This document shows positions 8,906 to 16,636 of a stretch of DNA of 40,629 bases, in pieces. The stretch comes from MESE01 sp036675035 (GTDB lineage: Bacteria > Pseudomonadota > Gammaproteobacteria > Burkholderiales > Burkholderiaceae_D). Where the stretch lies: the NCBI GenBank assembly GCA_036675035.1, contig JAKFFO010000091.1, positions 1-40,629 on the forward strand, written 5' to 3'. Made by a program: the position numbers and the translations under genes. Positions within the stretch are counted from its first letter, which is position 1. Each line of letters starts with the position of its first letter. The notes under the pieces are model-generated. The model saw only the letters and a program-made list of their open reading frames with translations. It ran no database searches and had not been told where the DNA came from.

Positions 8906-9789
8906 AGCATCCCTTCTTGCATGAATTTCACGACGATCGGATACGCAAGCACGATGAAGGTAACCGGGAAGATGAACGCGATCAGCGGCAGAATCAGCTT
9001 GACCGGCGCTTCCATCGCGAGTTTTTCGGCGCGCTGGAACCGCTCGATGCGGCGCTGCTGCGATTGCACGCGCAGCGCGGCGCCTACGCTGGCACCCATT
9101 TTTTCCGCCTGGATCACGGTGCCGACGAAGCTGGTGATCGCTTTCATGTTCAACCGGTTTTCCATGCGGCGCAATGCATCCGCGCGCGGCACGCCGGCGC
9201 GCAGGTCACGCGTAATCATCTGGAATTCGTTGCGCAATGCGCCTGCCGGTCCCTTGTCCATTGCCTGCTTGATCGCACCGGTCAGGTTAAGTCCGGCTTC
9301 GACCGCCAGCGTGATGAAGTCGAGATACACAGGCAGTGCCTTGAGGATTTCCTTTTCGCGGCGTGCGCGAACGTCGCGCAGCCATATCTGCGGGTAGAAG
9401 TTGCCGAGCAGCGTCACGCCGACCAGTATCCACGGTGAAGAATGATCCAGCGCATGCAGGGAGAACAGTGTCAGCGCAAATGCGACGATCGTGGAAAAAA
9501 TGCGCACTGCGTAATATTGCTCGGCGGTCAGGATGTAACCGACACCGGTTTCCTGCAGTTGCTTGTGTGCTTTTTCCAGCCAGGCGGGCGGCAGGCGTGA
9601 ACAGAAATGGTATTCGATGAAGGTGATCAGCGGCCACGACATTCTCAGTACCGGCGGCAGCGGGTCCATGTACTCCCGCTCTTCCTTCGGCACTTCCGAC
9701 CTGAGCTTGGAAACGCTGTAACTGATCAACAGGACCGATATTCCGGTGGCGATTCCGACGATGAGAGCGATGAGAGAGTTCGAAGGCAT
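8902..9789 (-). CDS. tadC: TadC, Tad inner-membrane platform protein (GspF family)
   Basis: A 295-residue T2SS_F-type protein. An N-terminal helix (about 7-27) is followed by a pair of helices (about 110-150), a cytoplasmic GspF domain (LPVYLDFITLAVEAGLNLTG, then MDKGPAGALRNEF and LRAGVPRADALRRMENR) and two C-terminal helices. TadC pairs with TadB to form the inner-membrane platform driven by the TadA ATPase. It starts 4 nt after the tadB stop, and its end overlaps DUF192 by ATGA. Confidence 0.93.
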   Translation of the reverse strand: MPSNSLIALIVGIATGISVLLISYSVSKLRSEVPKEEREYMDPLPPVLRMSWPLITFIEYHFCSRLPPAWLEKAHKQLQETGVGYILTAEQYYAVRIFSTIVAFALTLFSLHALDHSSPWILVGVTLLGNFYPQIWLRDVRARREKEILKALPVYLDFITLAVEAGLNLTGAIKQAMDKGPAGALRNEFQMITRDLRAGVPRADALRRMENRLNMKAITSFVGTVIQAEKMGASVGAALRVQSQQRRIERFQRAEKLAMEAPVKLILPLIAFIFPVTFIVLAYPIVVKFMQEGML

Positions 9790-9793
9790 GGCG

Positions 9794-10645
9794 TCAGACG
9801 TCGATAGTGGTGATCTTGCGAATGAAAAGATAGCCGATGGTGATCATGACCAGGATCACCGCCAGCGTCACCCAGCCGAACAGCGTAGTGAACATCGTGC
9901 CCATCGCTTTCGGTTCGATCCAGTTCAGCGCGGCCATCATCAGCAGCGGCAGGCAGGACATGATGATGCCCTGCATTTTTCCCTGCGCGGTCAGGCTGCG
10001 GATCTTGCCTTCCATGGTCGCTTTCTCTCGCAGCGTGGTCGACAGCGACTCCAGGATTTCAGCCAGGTTGCCGCCGACTTCGCGCGAAATGCGCAGGCCG
10101 GACACCACAAGCGAAAAATCCTGCAGCGGATTGCGCTTTTCCATGTTGACCAGCGCGGTATCGAAATCCACGCCGAGGCGCTGCTCGCGCAGCATCAGTT
10201 CGAATTCCTGGCTCAGCGGCGGCTTCTGTTCCTTGACCATCGATTCCAGCGCCACGTTCAGGCTGGCGCCGGCACGCATTGCGCCCGACACCATCAACAG
10301 TGCATCCGGCAACTGTTCCTCGAAGCGCTTGAGGCGGCGGGTAGCCAGGCTCTTGATGTAATACTTGGGCAGGATAAGCGTGGCAACGGCGGTGAACGTG
10401 ACAAACACCGGATTGCCGGTAAACAGCCATACCAGCGTCGGCAGTATCACCAGCGCGGCGACGTTGTAATAGAAGATCTGGGTCGGATCGAGAAAGATGA
10501 ACATGTCGGCCAGCGTGGTCTTGGTCGATGTTTCAAGTTCGGATTTCTGCCGCGCCAGCACCGTCTGCGCCGCCTGCATCACGACCATGATGATCATGAA
10601 CGCGGCGAGCAGCCCGACCGCCAGTATCAGTCCCATGCTGTTCAC
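9794..10645 (-). CDS. tadB: TadB, Tad inner-membrane platform protein (GspF family)
   Basis: A 283-residue partner of TadC. An N-terminal helix and two helices near residues 55-90 precede the GspF domain (QLPDALLMVSGAMRAGASLN, REVGGNLAEILESLS), followed by two terminal helices. The start is GTG 10645, which forms a GTGA overlap with the tadA stop at 10642; ATG 10636 is the alternative. Co-translation with tadA fits the known ATPase-platform complex. Confidence 0.93.
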   Translation of the reverse strand: MNSMGLILAVGLLAAFMIIMVVMQAAQTVLARQKSELETSTKTTLADMFIFLDPTQIFYYNVAALVILPTLVWLFTGNPVFVTFTAVATLILPKYYIKSLATRRLKRFEEQLPDALLMVSGAMRAGASLNVALESMVKEQKPPLSQEFELMLREQRLGVDFDTALVNMEKRNPLQDFSLVVSGLRISREVGGNLAEILESLSTTLREKATMEGKIRSLTAQGKMQGIIMSCLPLLMMAALNWIEPKAMGTMFTTLFGWVTLAVILVMITIGYLFIRKITTIDV

Positions 10646-12321
10646 AGTCGCTTGCCCTCCGACGCAAACAGGTTCAAGTCGATTTCCATGCCGCGGCTGG
10701 CCAGTTCTTCATAGAACTCCGGTATCTGCCCGGTTGCGATATGACGCCCTCGCACTTTGCCGTCCGGGCCGAAACCTTCCCGCTTGTACAGGAAGATATC
10801 CTGAAGCTGGATGATGTCGCCTTCCATGCCGGTGACTTCGGTAATGTGCGTGATCTTGCGCGTACCGCAGGAAAAGCGGTTCTGCTGCACGATGAAGCGG
10901 ATCGCGGAAGCGATCTGTTCCCGGATCGCGCGGATCGGCAAGTCCATGCCGGCCATCATCACCATCACTTCGATACGAGCCAGGCAATCGCGCGGCGTAT
11001 TCGCATGCGCGGTGGTCAGCGATCCGTCATGCCCGGTATTCATCGCGGTCAGCATGTCGAGCGCTTCGCCGCCGCGGCATTCGCCGACCACGATGCGGTC
11101 CGGCCGCATCCGCAGACAGTTCTTGACCAGGTCGCGAATGCTGACCAGGCCCTTGCCTTCGGCATTGGCCGGGCGCGATTCCAGGCCGACAAGATTGGGC
11201 TGGCCGAGCTGCAGCTCCGCTGCGTCTTCCACGGTAACGATGCGCTCGTCCTTCGGAATGTAATTCGACATCACGTTCAGCAGTGTGGTCTTTCCGGAGC
11301 CGGTGCCGCCCGAGATGATGATGTTGGCTTTCTGCTCCACCACGGTTTTCAGAAAGTTGAGTATCTCGGGCGTCATCGAGCCGAAACGGATCAAGTCTTC
11401 ACCAACCAGTTTTTTCTTTGAGAATTTACGAATCGTGATATTGGCGCCCTTGAGTGCCAGTGGCGGAATCACCGCGTTCACGCGCGATCCGTCCTTGAGT
11501 CGCGCGTCCACCATCGGCGAGCTTTCATCGATACGGCGTCCGATCGGAGTAACGATGCGTTCGATCGCGCTCAGCACCGACTGGTTGCTGGTGAAGGTGA
11601 TCGGCGATTTTTGCAGTTGCCCGCTGCGCTCGATGAAGATCTCGTCGTAGCTGTTGACCATGATCTCCGATACCGATTCGTCGGCGATCAGATCTTCCAG
11701 CGGGCCCAGGCCGACCACTTCGTCCAGTACGCGCTTGACCAGTATTGCGCGATCGAGATGATCCGGTATGGTCTTGTCGGCTGCTACGATTTCGGTCAGC
11801 ATCGCACGGGTGTTTTCGCGCAATTCGTCTTCGCTCTGCCGATTCACGTCGACGCGGCGCAGATCCATTTGCTTGATCAGTTGCAGGTGCAGGTTCTTGA
11901 GCACGGCAATCGTTTCTGCAATTTCGCCTGCCGTTTTCTGATCCGGTTCTGCCTCGGCCGCCGGCACAGCGGCAGATGCGTGTGAAGACACCGCGGGCGC
12001 GGCCGCCGCAGCTGCAGGTGCCTCGGGTTCCAGATCCAGTACGGTGAGAATGTAATCGCAGATGCCGATTTCATCGCCCGGCTTAAGCGGTCCGTACACG
12101 CCGCTAACTTTCTTGTTGTTGACCCTGGTACCCGACGATGCGCCGTGATCTTCTACATACACGCCGTCCTTGCGGCGATGGATCGTCGCATGCGAGCGCC
12201 CCACCGACCAGCCTTGCAGCATGATCCGGTTTTCATCGCTCTTGCCGATGGTGCAGCTGTCGATGGTACATTCTTCTTCGGTGCGCTGGCCCCTGGGGGT
12301 GGTAACGGCGATAAGCAGCAT
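10642..12321 (-). CDS. tadA: TadA/CpaF secretion ATPase with N-terminal FHA domain
   Basis: A 559-residue hexameric traffic ATPase that powers Flp pilus assembly. Residues about 5-95 form a forkhead-associated domain (GKSDENRI, GRSHATI, NNKKVSG), a phosphothreonine-recognition fold. An Ala/Glu-rich linker (about 97-130) leads to the CpaF core: N-terminal domain (about 140-300), Walker A GGTGSGKTT (338-346), Asp-box region IVTVEDAAELQL, Walker B region RIVVGECRGGEALDML (409-424) and the His-box TTAHANTPRD. All ATPase motifs are intact. The FHA fusion implies control by Ser/Thr phosphorylation, but no Ser/Thr kinase gene lies in the window. It starts 9 nt after the secretin gene and overlaps tadB. 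Confidence 0.95.
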   Translation of the reverse strand: MLLIAVTTPRGQRTEEECTIDSCTIGKSDENRIMLQGWSVGRSHATIHRRKDGVYVEDHGASSGTRVNNKKVSGVYGPLKPGDEIGICDYILTVLDLEPEAPAAAAAAPAVSSHASAAVPAAEAEPDQKTAGEIAETIAVLKNLHLQLIKQMDLRRVDVNRQSEDELRENTRAMLTEIVAADKTIPDHLDRAILVKRVLDEVVGLGPLEDLIADESVSEIMVNSYDEIFIERSGQLQKSPITFTSNQSVLSAIERIVTPIGRRIDESSPMVDARLKDGSRVNAVIPPLALKGANITIRKFSKKKLVGEDLIRFGSMTPEILNFLKTVVEQKANIIISGGTGSGKTTLLNVMSNYIPKDERIVTVEDAAELQLGQPNLVGLESRPANAEGKGLVSIRDLVKNCLRMRPDRIVVGECRGGEALDMLTAMNTGHDGSLTTAHANTPRDCLARIEVMVMMAGMDLPIRAIREQIASAIRFIVQQNRFSCGTRKITHITEVTGMEGDIIQLQDIFLYKREGFGPDGKVRGRHIATGQIPEFYEELASRGMEIDLNLFASEGKRL

Positions 12322-12330
12322 GCTGAACCC

Positions 12331-13623
12331 TTAATCGATGATGTCCTGATTGCTCAATTTGCGTTCGAAGCGCTCACGCATGTCCATGCCTTTTTCGATG
12401 CGCTCGCGATTGATGGTCGATGTCGGGTCGAAGATCGTCGGCGTCACCAGGATCACCAGGTCGGTGCGGCCGGACCTGAAACCATCCGAGCGGAACAGCC
12501 GGCCCAGTACCGGAATATTGCCAAGGCCCGGTACGCGGGTCGAATCGTTCGACATGGTTGAGTTGACCAGGCCTGACATTACGATGGTCTGGCCGTTCTT
12601 GACGTTGAGTTCGGTCGAAGACTGGCGGGTAAGGAAGCCGGGAATGCCCTGGACCGCCACCGACGGATCGATGCTGCTGATCTCGGTATTGATGGTAGCC
12701 ATGATATTGCCTTCGTCGTCCGCGCGCGGGCTGATCGTCAGCCGGATGCCGTAATCCTTGAACTCCACCGAGCCGCCGCCGAGCGCGGATGTGGCGGGCA
12801 ACGGGATCTGGCCGCCGGCCAGAAATTTCGCCTCGCCGCCGCTGCGCGCACTCAGTTCCGGCTCGGCCAGCGTATAGATATCGCCGTTGTTTTTCGCCAG
12901 GTTGATGGTGGTGTTGATCAGCGACGAAACGCCGAGATACGTGAACAGTCCGTTGTTGGGCATAGGCAGTATGCCTTTCAGCTCGCCCTGGGTTTGCGGC
13001 CGGTCGGTGCCGAGATTCCCGGCGAAGCCCAGCATCGGGCCGCTGGCGGAACCCGGCCACTGCAAACCGATGTTCTCAAGCACGGATTTGTTCATTTCGA
13101 CGATCTGCACTTTCATGTAGATCATCTTTTTCATCGTCATTTCTTCTTCGCTGACCAGGCTGGTCGCCTGCGGGTAAGCTTTTACCGCGGTCGCGATGCG
13201 GGCCATGTCTTCCTTGCTCGCGGAACCGCTGATCACGACGTTTGGCCCGACTGATGAGATCTTGATGCCGCGAATTCCGGTCAACATCGCATTCACGTTG
13301 CGGTAGGCATCGCCTGCGTCATTCGGGCTGATGCGCACCGTGTAGACGGATTTTTTGTTCTTGTCGGACCAGATCACCAGCGAAGAGTCGCCCACCGCTT
13401 CCGCGATCAGCAGCAATTCCTTGTTGTCGAGGATCGACGTGGTGAACAGCTTTCCATTGCCGACGGCGATTCGATGAATCCGCTCCGCGGCCAGGATTTT
13501 GACCTCGCCGACGAACATGTGAATTTCATTGCCTTTGATTTCAGTCAGATTTCCCTGCGCGGATGTGGTAGGGGAGATCAGCAGAAAACACCAGAACAAG
13601 ACGATAAGAGGACGTGTAAGCAT
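12331..13623 (-). CDS. cpaC: CpaC/RcpA-type secretin of the Tad system
   Basis: A 430-residue outer-membrane channel for the Flp pilus. Signal peptide (about 1-22), a pilus-formation N-terminal domain (GEVKILAAERIHRIAVGNG), a BON-like segment (about 95-140) and a secretin core ending with NGQTIVMSGLV, VPGLGNIPVLGRLF and DLVILVTPTIF. ATG 13623 was chosen because AGTAGGG lies just upstream and it opens directly into the signal peptide; in-frame extension to 13665 would add 14 poorly supported residues and overlap cpaB. It starts 13 nt after the cpaB stop. Confidence 0.93.
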   Translation of the reverse strand: MLTRPLIVLFWCFLLISPTTSAQGNLTEIKGNEIHMFVGEVKILAAERIHRIAVGNGKLFTTSILDNKELLLIAEAVGDSSLVIWSDKNKKSVYTVRISPNDAGDAYRNVNAMLTGIRGIKISSVGPNVVISGSASKEDMARIATAVKAYPQATSLVSEEEMTMKKMIYMKVQIVEMNKSVLENIGLQWPGSASGPMLGFAGNLGTDRPQTQGELKGILPMPNNGLFTYLGVSSLINTTINLAKNNGDIYTLAEPELSARSGGEAKFLAGGQIPLPATSALGGGSVEFKDYGIRLTISPRADDEGNIMATINTEISSIDPSVAVQGIPGFLTRQSSTELNVKNGQTIVMSGLVNSTMSNDSTRVPGLGNIPVLGRLFRSDGFRSGRTDLVILVTPTIFDPTSTINRERIEKGMDMRERFERKLSNQDIID

Positions 13624-13636
13624 TATTTTCCCTACT

Positions 13637-14695
13637 TTATTTGGGTGACTTGGCGTTCGCCGCACTGCTTTCCTGGCTCAGCTTGATCAGGTCCGTCAGG
13701 TTCTGCGGCAAGCCTGCCGTGGCAGTGGTGCCGCCAGCGGCAGCAGGCGCTGGGCCGCCCGCCTGCATCGACATCAGGCCGGCCGGCATTGGCACATTGA
13801 TCACCGGTGCGATGGCATCGTTGTTGCCGCCTTTGCCGCCGATGAAATATTCGACATAGCCAGTCGACGCACTGCTGCGCGGTTTCGCAAGCGCAGTGCG
13901 GCGTTCCCGTTCGCGGATGTCTTCGAGCAGGTTGCTGGCAGTAACCGATTCGAAATCGACCGATTGTTCATCGCTTTCGTTGCGCAGCACCGCTCGAATC
14001 TTGCCAAGCTCAAGCCCTAGCGTCAGGCGCGCGGCCTGGGTCGGGGTAACTTCGAGCGTGACGTTGTTGTAGCTCACCCTGCGCTGGCCCTGGGGTGTCT
14101 GTGTTCCGGGGTCGTCCTGCGTGATCTTCTGTCCGGTCGCGAGTACTTTGACCTGATCGAGAAAGGGCACGACGGTCTGATCGTTCGTTCCTTCGCCACC
14201 CAGTACCAGCATCAGGTCTACCTGGTTGCCGGGCTCGACCATGTGCGACATGGAATTGATTTCATCGACGTTGATGGTCATAGCACGCTTGCCCGGCTTC
14301 AGGGTGCCGGAGAAATCCGCAAAGACTTCTCGTACATCGGCTTTGCGCAGCGGCTTGCCGCGCTCGACCTGGCGGATCAGCGCGTGGCCCTTGAGCGCAT
14401 CGAATTGCGCGACCGTGATGGTGTCGTCGTAGACAAAATCAGCCGGTACATTGCGCGACGCGACGACGCTTTCTTCAAGCAGCGAACCCGGCGGCAGCGA
14501 CCTGGTTGGCACCACCACGGCAATCGTGGTTCCCTGGTGCTGCTGGGATCGCGCGGCCACTTCGGCCTCGATGCTTTCTTCCTTGAGCGCCAGGTAATGC
14601 CGGGTCAGCAAGACGGTAATCACGCTCAGTACAATGGCTATGACAAGCATCAACCATGTCTTGTTGATCTTGATGTTGGGGCGTTGGATTTTCAA
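13637..14695 (-). CDS. cpaB: CpaB/RcpC Flp pilus assembly protein
   Basis: A 352-residue inner-membrane-anchored periplasmic protein: one helix (about 13-34), a SAF domain (VVVPTRSLPPGSLLEESVV to about residue 120), then the RcpC/CpaB domain (GKRAMTINVDEINSM, PGNQVDLMLVL, VTLEVTPTQAARLTLGLELG). CpaB proteins sit beside the secretin and help its assembly. The start is TTG 14695 with AGGCAGGG 8 nt upstream; no ATG or GTG lies nearby in frame. The Ala/Gly/Thr-rich C-terminus looks disordered. An 81-nt gap with hairpins separates it from the pilin-like gene upstream. Confidence 0.92.
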   Translation of the reverse strand: MKIQRPNIKINKTWLMLVIAIVLSVITVLLTRHYLALKEESIEAEVAARSQQHQGTTIAVVVPTRSLPPGSLLEESVVASRNVPADFVYDDTITVAQFDALKGHALIRQVERGKPLRKADVREVFADFSGTLKPGKRAMTINVDEINSMSHMVEPGNQVDLMLVLGGEGTNDQTVVPFLDQVKVLATGQKITQDDPGTQTPQGQRRVSYNNVTLEVTPTQAARLTLGLELGKIRAVLRNESDEQSVDFESVTASNLLEDIRERERRTALAKPRSSASTGYVEYFIGGKGGNNDAIAPVINVPMPAGLMSMQAGGPAPAAAGGTTATAGLPQNLTDLIKLSQESSAANAKSPK

Positions 14696-14731
14696 GTTGT
14701 TGACCCTGCCTAGAAGTAATTAATATTGTTA

Positions 14732-14750
14732 TGCCGGCACACTGCCGGCA
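14732..14750 (-). terminator. Hairpin between pilin-like gene and cpaB
   Basis: TGCCGGCA-CAC-TGCCGGCA forms a perfect 8-bp stem with a 3-nt loop. On the minus strand it is followed by an AT-rich stretch (TAACAATATTAATTACTTC) rather than a run of T. A second short inverted pair (GTCGA 14761-14765 and TCGAC 14772-14776) stands next to the upstream stop codon. It may be a partial terminator, pause or mRNA-processing site that lowers cpaB-and-downstream expression. Confidence 0.5.
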
Positions 14751-14776
14751 GTTGTTTCTGGTCGATCTGCGTCGAC

Positions 14777-15082
14777 CTAATCAAACGATACGTCTACCGG
14801 CCATTCCGGATCCTTCAAATCGATGCACTTGTCGACGCCGATCGTTACCGGCCCAGCGCTTGCCGACGTGAAGCAGTTCGGCATCGATGAAATCGAAATC
14901 GCATACGAATAGTCCGTGTAATACTCGCGAATCGCTGTGGCAAGCTTCTGTATCGGAGGATCGGTGCCGGTTACCAGCACGATGACGCCAAGCGTCAGCA
15001 CTACCAGATACTCGATCAGCGATTGGCCTTTCATCCGGCGCCGCGCCGACGGCCTCCGCATCGAGATTGTCCGCGTGATCAT
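14777..15082 (-). CDS. Flp-type pilin-like protein with extended C-terminus
   Basis: A 101-residue protein with the class III prepilin signature KGQSLIEYLVV (cleavage expected after Gly, Glu+5-type EY motif) followed by one hydrophobic helix. It then has about 60 polar residues with two Cys (near residues 69 and 86) that are absent in ordinary Flp pilins. ATG 15082 overlaps the upstream stop as ATGA; internal Met codons at residues 8 and 17 are possible starts. It may be a minor or tip pilin. No close family is recognised beyond the N-terminal signature. Confidence 0.75.
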   Translation of the reverse strand: MITRTISMRRPSARRRMKGQSLIEYLVVLTLGVIVLVTGTDPPIQKLATAIREYYTDYSYAISISSMPNCFTSASAGPVTIGVDKCIDLKDPEWPVDVSFD

Positions 15083-15792
15083 GGGTTGTCCACCATATTG
15101 GCGAGCACCATCGTGTTCGCTCCGTTGCGGGTAATCACCAGGCTGGCCTCGGCCAGGCCGCGCTTCATTACCAGCGTAATGCCTGGCCCGTTCTTGGTCG
15201 TCATCTGATAGCTGCTGACGGTTCGCCATCCCTGATCGGCCAGCGTCTGGCGGTAAAAACTGGCGTTCGATTCGGCCGAAAACGTATTGCTCAACAATAG
15301 AGTACGCGCGCTCTTTCCGTCATCGCGATGATCGATGTCGTTGATGACGGAGCTGCCCGACATCATCGGAAGCGATTTTTCCGGCGCAATTACACGCGCT
15401 CGATCGGGTGCCTGCGTTGCGCTCAACAGGCCGGTCGATCCGGATTTTCCGGCCGCCTGTACCTGTACCGTAAAAAAGCATTTTCCGCGGACGACCGAAA
15501 TCGTCTGCCAGGGATCGACCATGTTTTCAACCGGTGCGGCGGCGCCGCTGCCGGTCCATTTCTGCCGATAAAACGCGAGAATATCGGCCGGCTTCTGTTC
15601 ACTGTCGAAACGCTTGATGCTCATCGGTACGCCGTTGTAGATCATGTACGGCGCGACCCATTCCAGCTTCGCTTTCGGCTCCGGGAAGTCCGGACAATTC
15701 ATTTCTTCAGCCGCAAGGTCGCCGGACAACACGCCGCATAAAACCAGAGCGGCTGTCGGCAGGGCGCGGCTTGCTGATCTGATCGTCGCCAT
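15079..15792 (-). CDS. Exported protein of unknown function in Tad operon
   Basis: A 237-residue protein with a signal peptide (about 1-29, ending LAA) and no transmembrane segment afterwards. It has two Cys (near residues 33 and 102) that could form a disulphide, and two related-looking halves: AFYRQKWTGSG in the first and SFYRQTLADQGW in the second, each followed by beta-rich sequence. ATG 15792 lies 1 nt after the upstream TadE-like stop; in-frame extension upstream would overlap that gene. The stop overlaps the pilin-like gene by 4 nt. The family is not recognised; a periplasmic pilus accessory role is inferred from context only. Confidence 0.78.
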   Translation of the reverse strand: MATIRSASRALPTAALVLCGVLSGDLAAEEMNCPDFPEPKAKLEWVAPYMIYNGVPMSIKRFDSEQKPADILAFYRQKWTGSGAAAPVENMVDPWQTISVVRGKCFFTVQVQAAGKSGSTGLLSATQAPDRARVIAPEKSLPMMSGSSVINDIDHRDDGKSARTLLLSNTFSAESNASFYRQTLADQGWRTVSSYQMTTKNGPGITLVMKRGLAEASLVITRNGANTMVLANMVDNP

Positions 15793-15793
15793 G

Positions 15794-16636
15794 CTATTTA
15801 AGCCGATCCGCAGGTACGACATCCGGTTCGATCTTGCCTGGCTCGAGCTTCGACGCTTCCGGCAAGAATACCGACAGTGCGCCCAGCACGTAATCCATGA
15901 TCTTCACGCCTTCGATCTCGGCGGCCAGAATGGAAGTGGGGACCAGGCCCTTCACCTGCTGCTTGGCGCTGGTCACGGTGCTGTCGTCGGGACCGTTGGC
16001 GCTCCAGCCGTTGGCGAGCAGCACATTGGTCTCGCTGAAATTGGCGGTACTGTTCTTGGCCAGAAAGTGATCGAAATCGATGTCCTTGATCCTGATCGTT
16101 ACCGTGGCGGCATACTTGCCATTCGTTTCCAGCACAAACGGCCCGAGCGTGGATGCGAAGTTCGCAATCGGGTCGAGTATCACGTTCAGGGTGCCAGGCG
16201 CCTGGCTGTTATCCACGGTATTCTGCAGATCGCTGTAATTGGCGAGCAGCGACTGACCTTTCCGGTCCTTCCACAGCATTTTCGACCCGCCCACGAAACC
16301 GGCGGCGCTGCGGTCGCTGTTCGAGAAGGCAGCGCTCGCCCCGGTCTCGGACAGCTGGCGCACCGCGAGTTCGCTGCGGATCTGCTGGTCGTTCTTCTGG
16401 TTTGCCTGCCACCTGCGGTCGACGCCGAACCAGCCCAGGCTGGACGCAGCATCGCCGCCATACCATACGGTCCGCTCCCAGGCCGCGTAGCGTGAAGTCT
16501 GTACTGCGGCGGCCCGCACATCGAGATACTTTCCCAGCAATGGAATCGCGAGAAACAGCGGGATCAGCACGAATCCGGCCGCGATCAGCAGCTCGACCAT
16601 TGCTTGCCCTCCGGATCTGGTGTGCCGATTTACCAT
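15794..16636 (-). CDS. TadE-like minor pilin
   Basis: A 280-residue protein with the N-terminal TadE-like segment GGQAMVELLIAAGFVLIPLFLA (helix about 10-32; Glu at the +5-like position) and a periplasmic remainder of about 245 residues rich in Ala, Asn and Asp, with no Cys visible. The start overlaps the TadG-like stop by 7 nt, and the end is separated from the next gene by 1 nt. Probably a minor pilin of the same Tad system; the C-terminal part matches no domain I know. Confidence 0.78.
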   Translation of the reverse strand: MVNRHTRSGGQAMVELLIAAGFVLIPLFLAIPLLGKYLDVRAAAVQTSRYAAWERTVWYGGDAASSLGWFGVDRRWQANQKNDQQIRSELAVRQLSETGASAAFSNSDRSAAGFVGGSKMLWKDRKGQSLLANYSDLQNTVDNSQAPGTLNVILDPIANFASTLGPFVLETNGKYAATVTIRIKDIDFDHFLAKNSTANFSETNVLLANGWSANGPDDSTVTSAKQQVKGLVPTSILAAEIEGVKIMDYVLGALSVFLPEASKLEPGKIEPDVVPADRLK

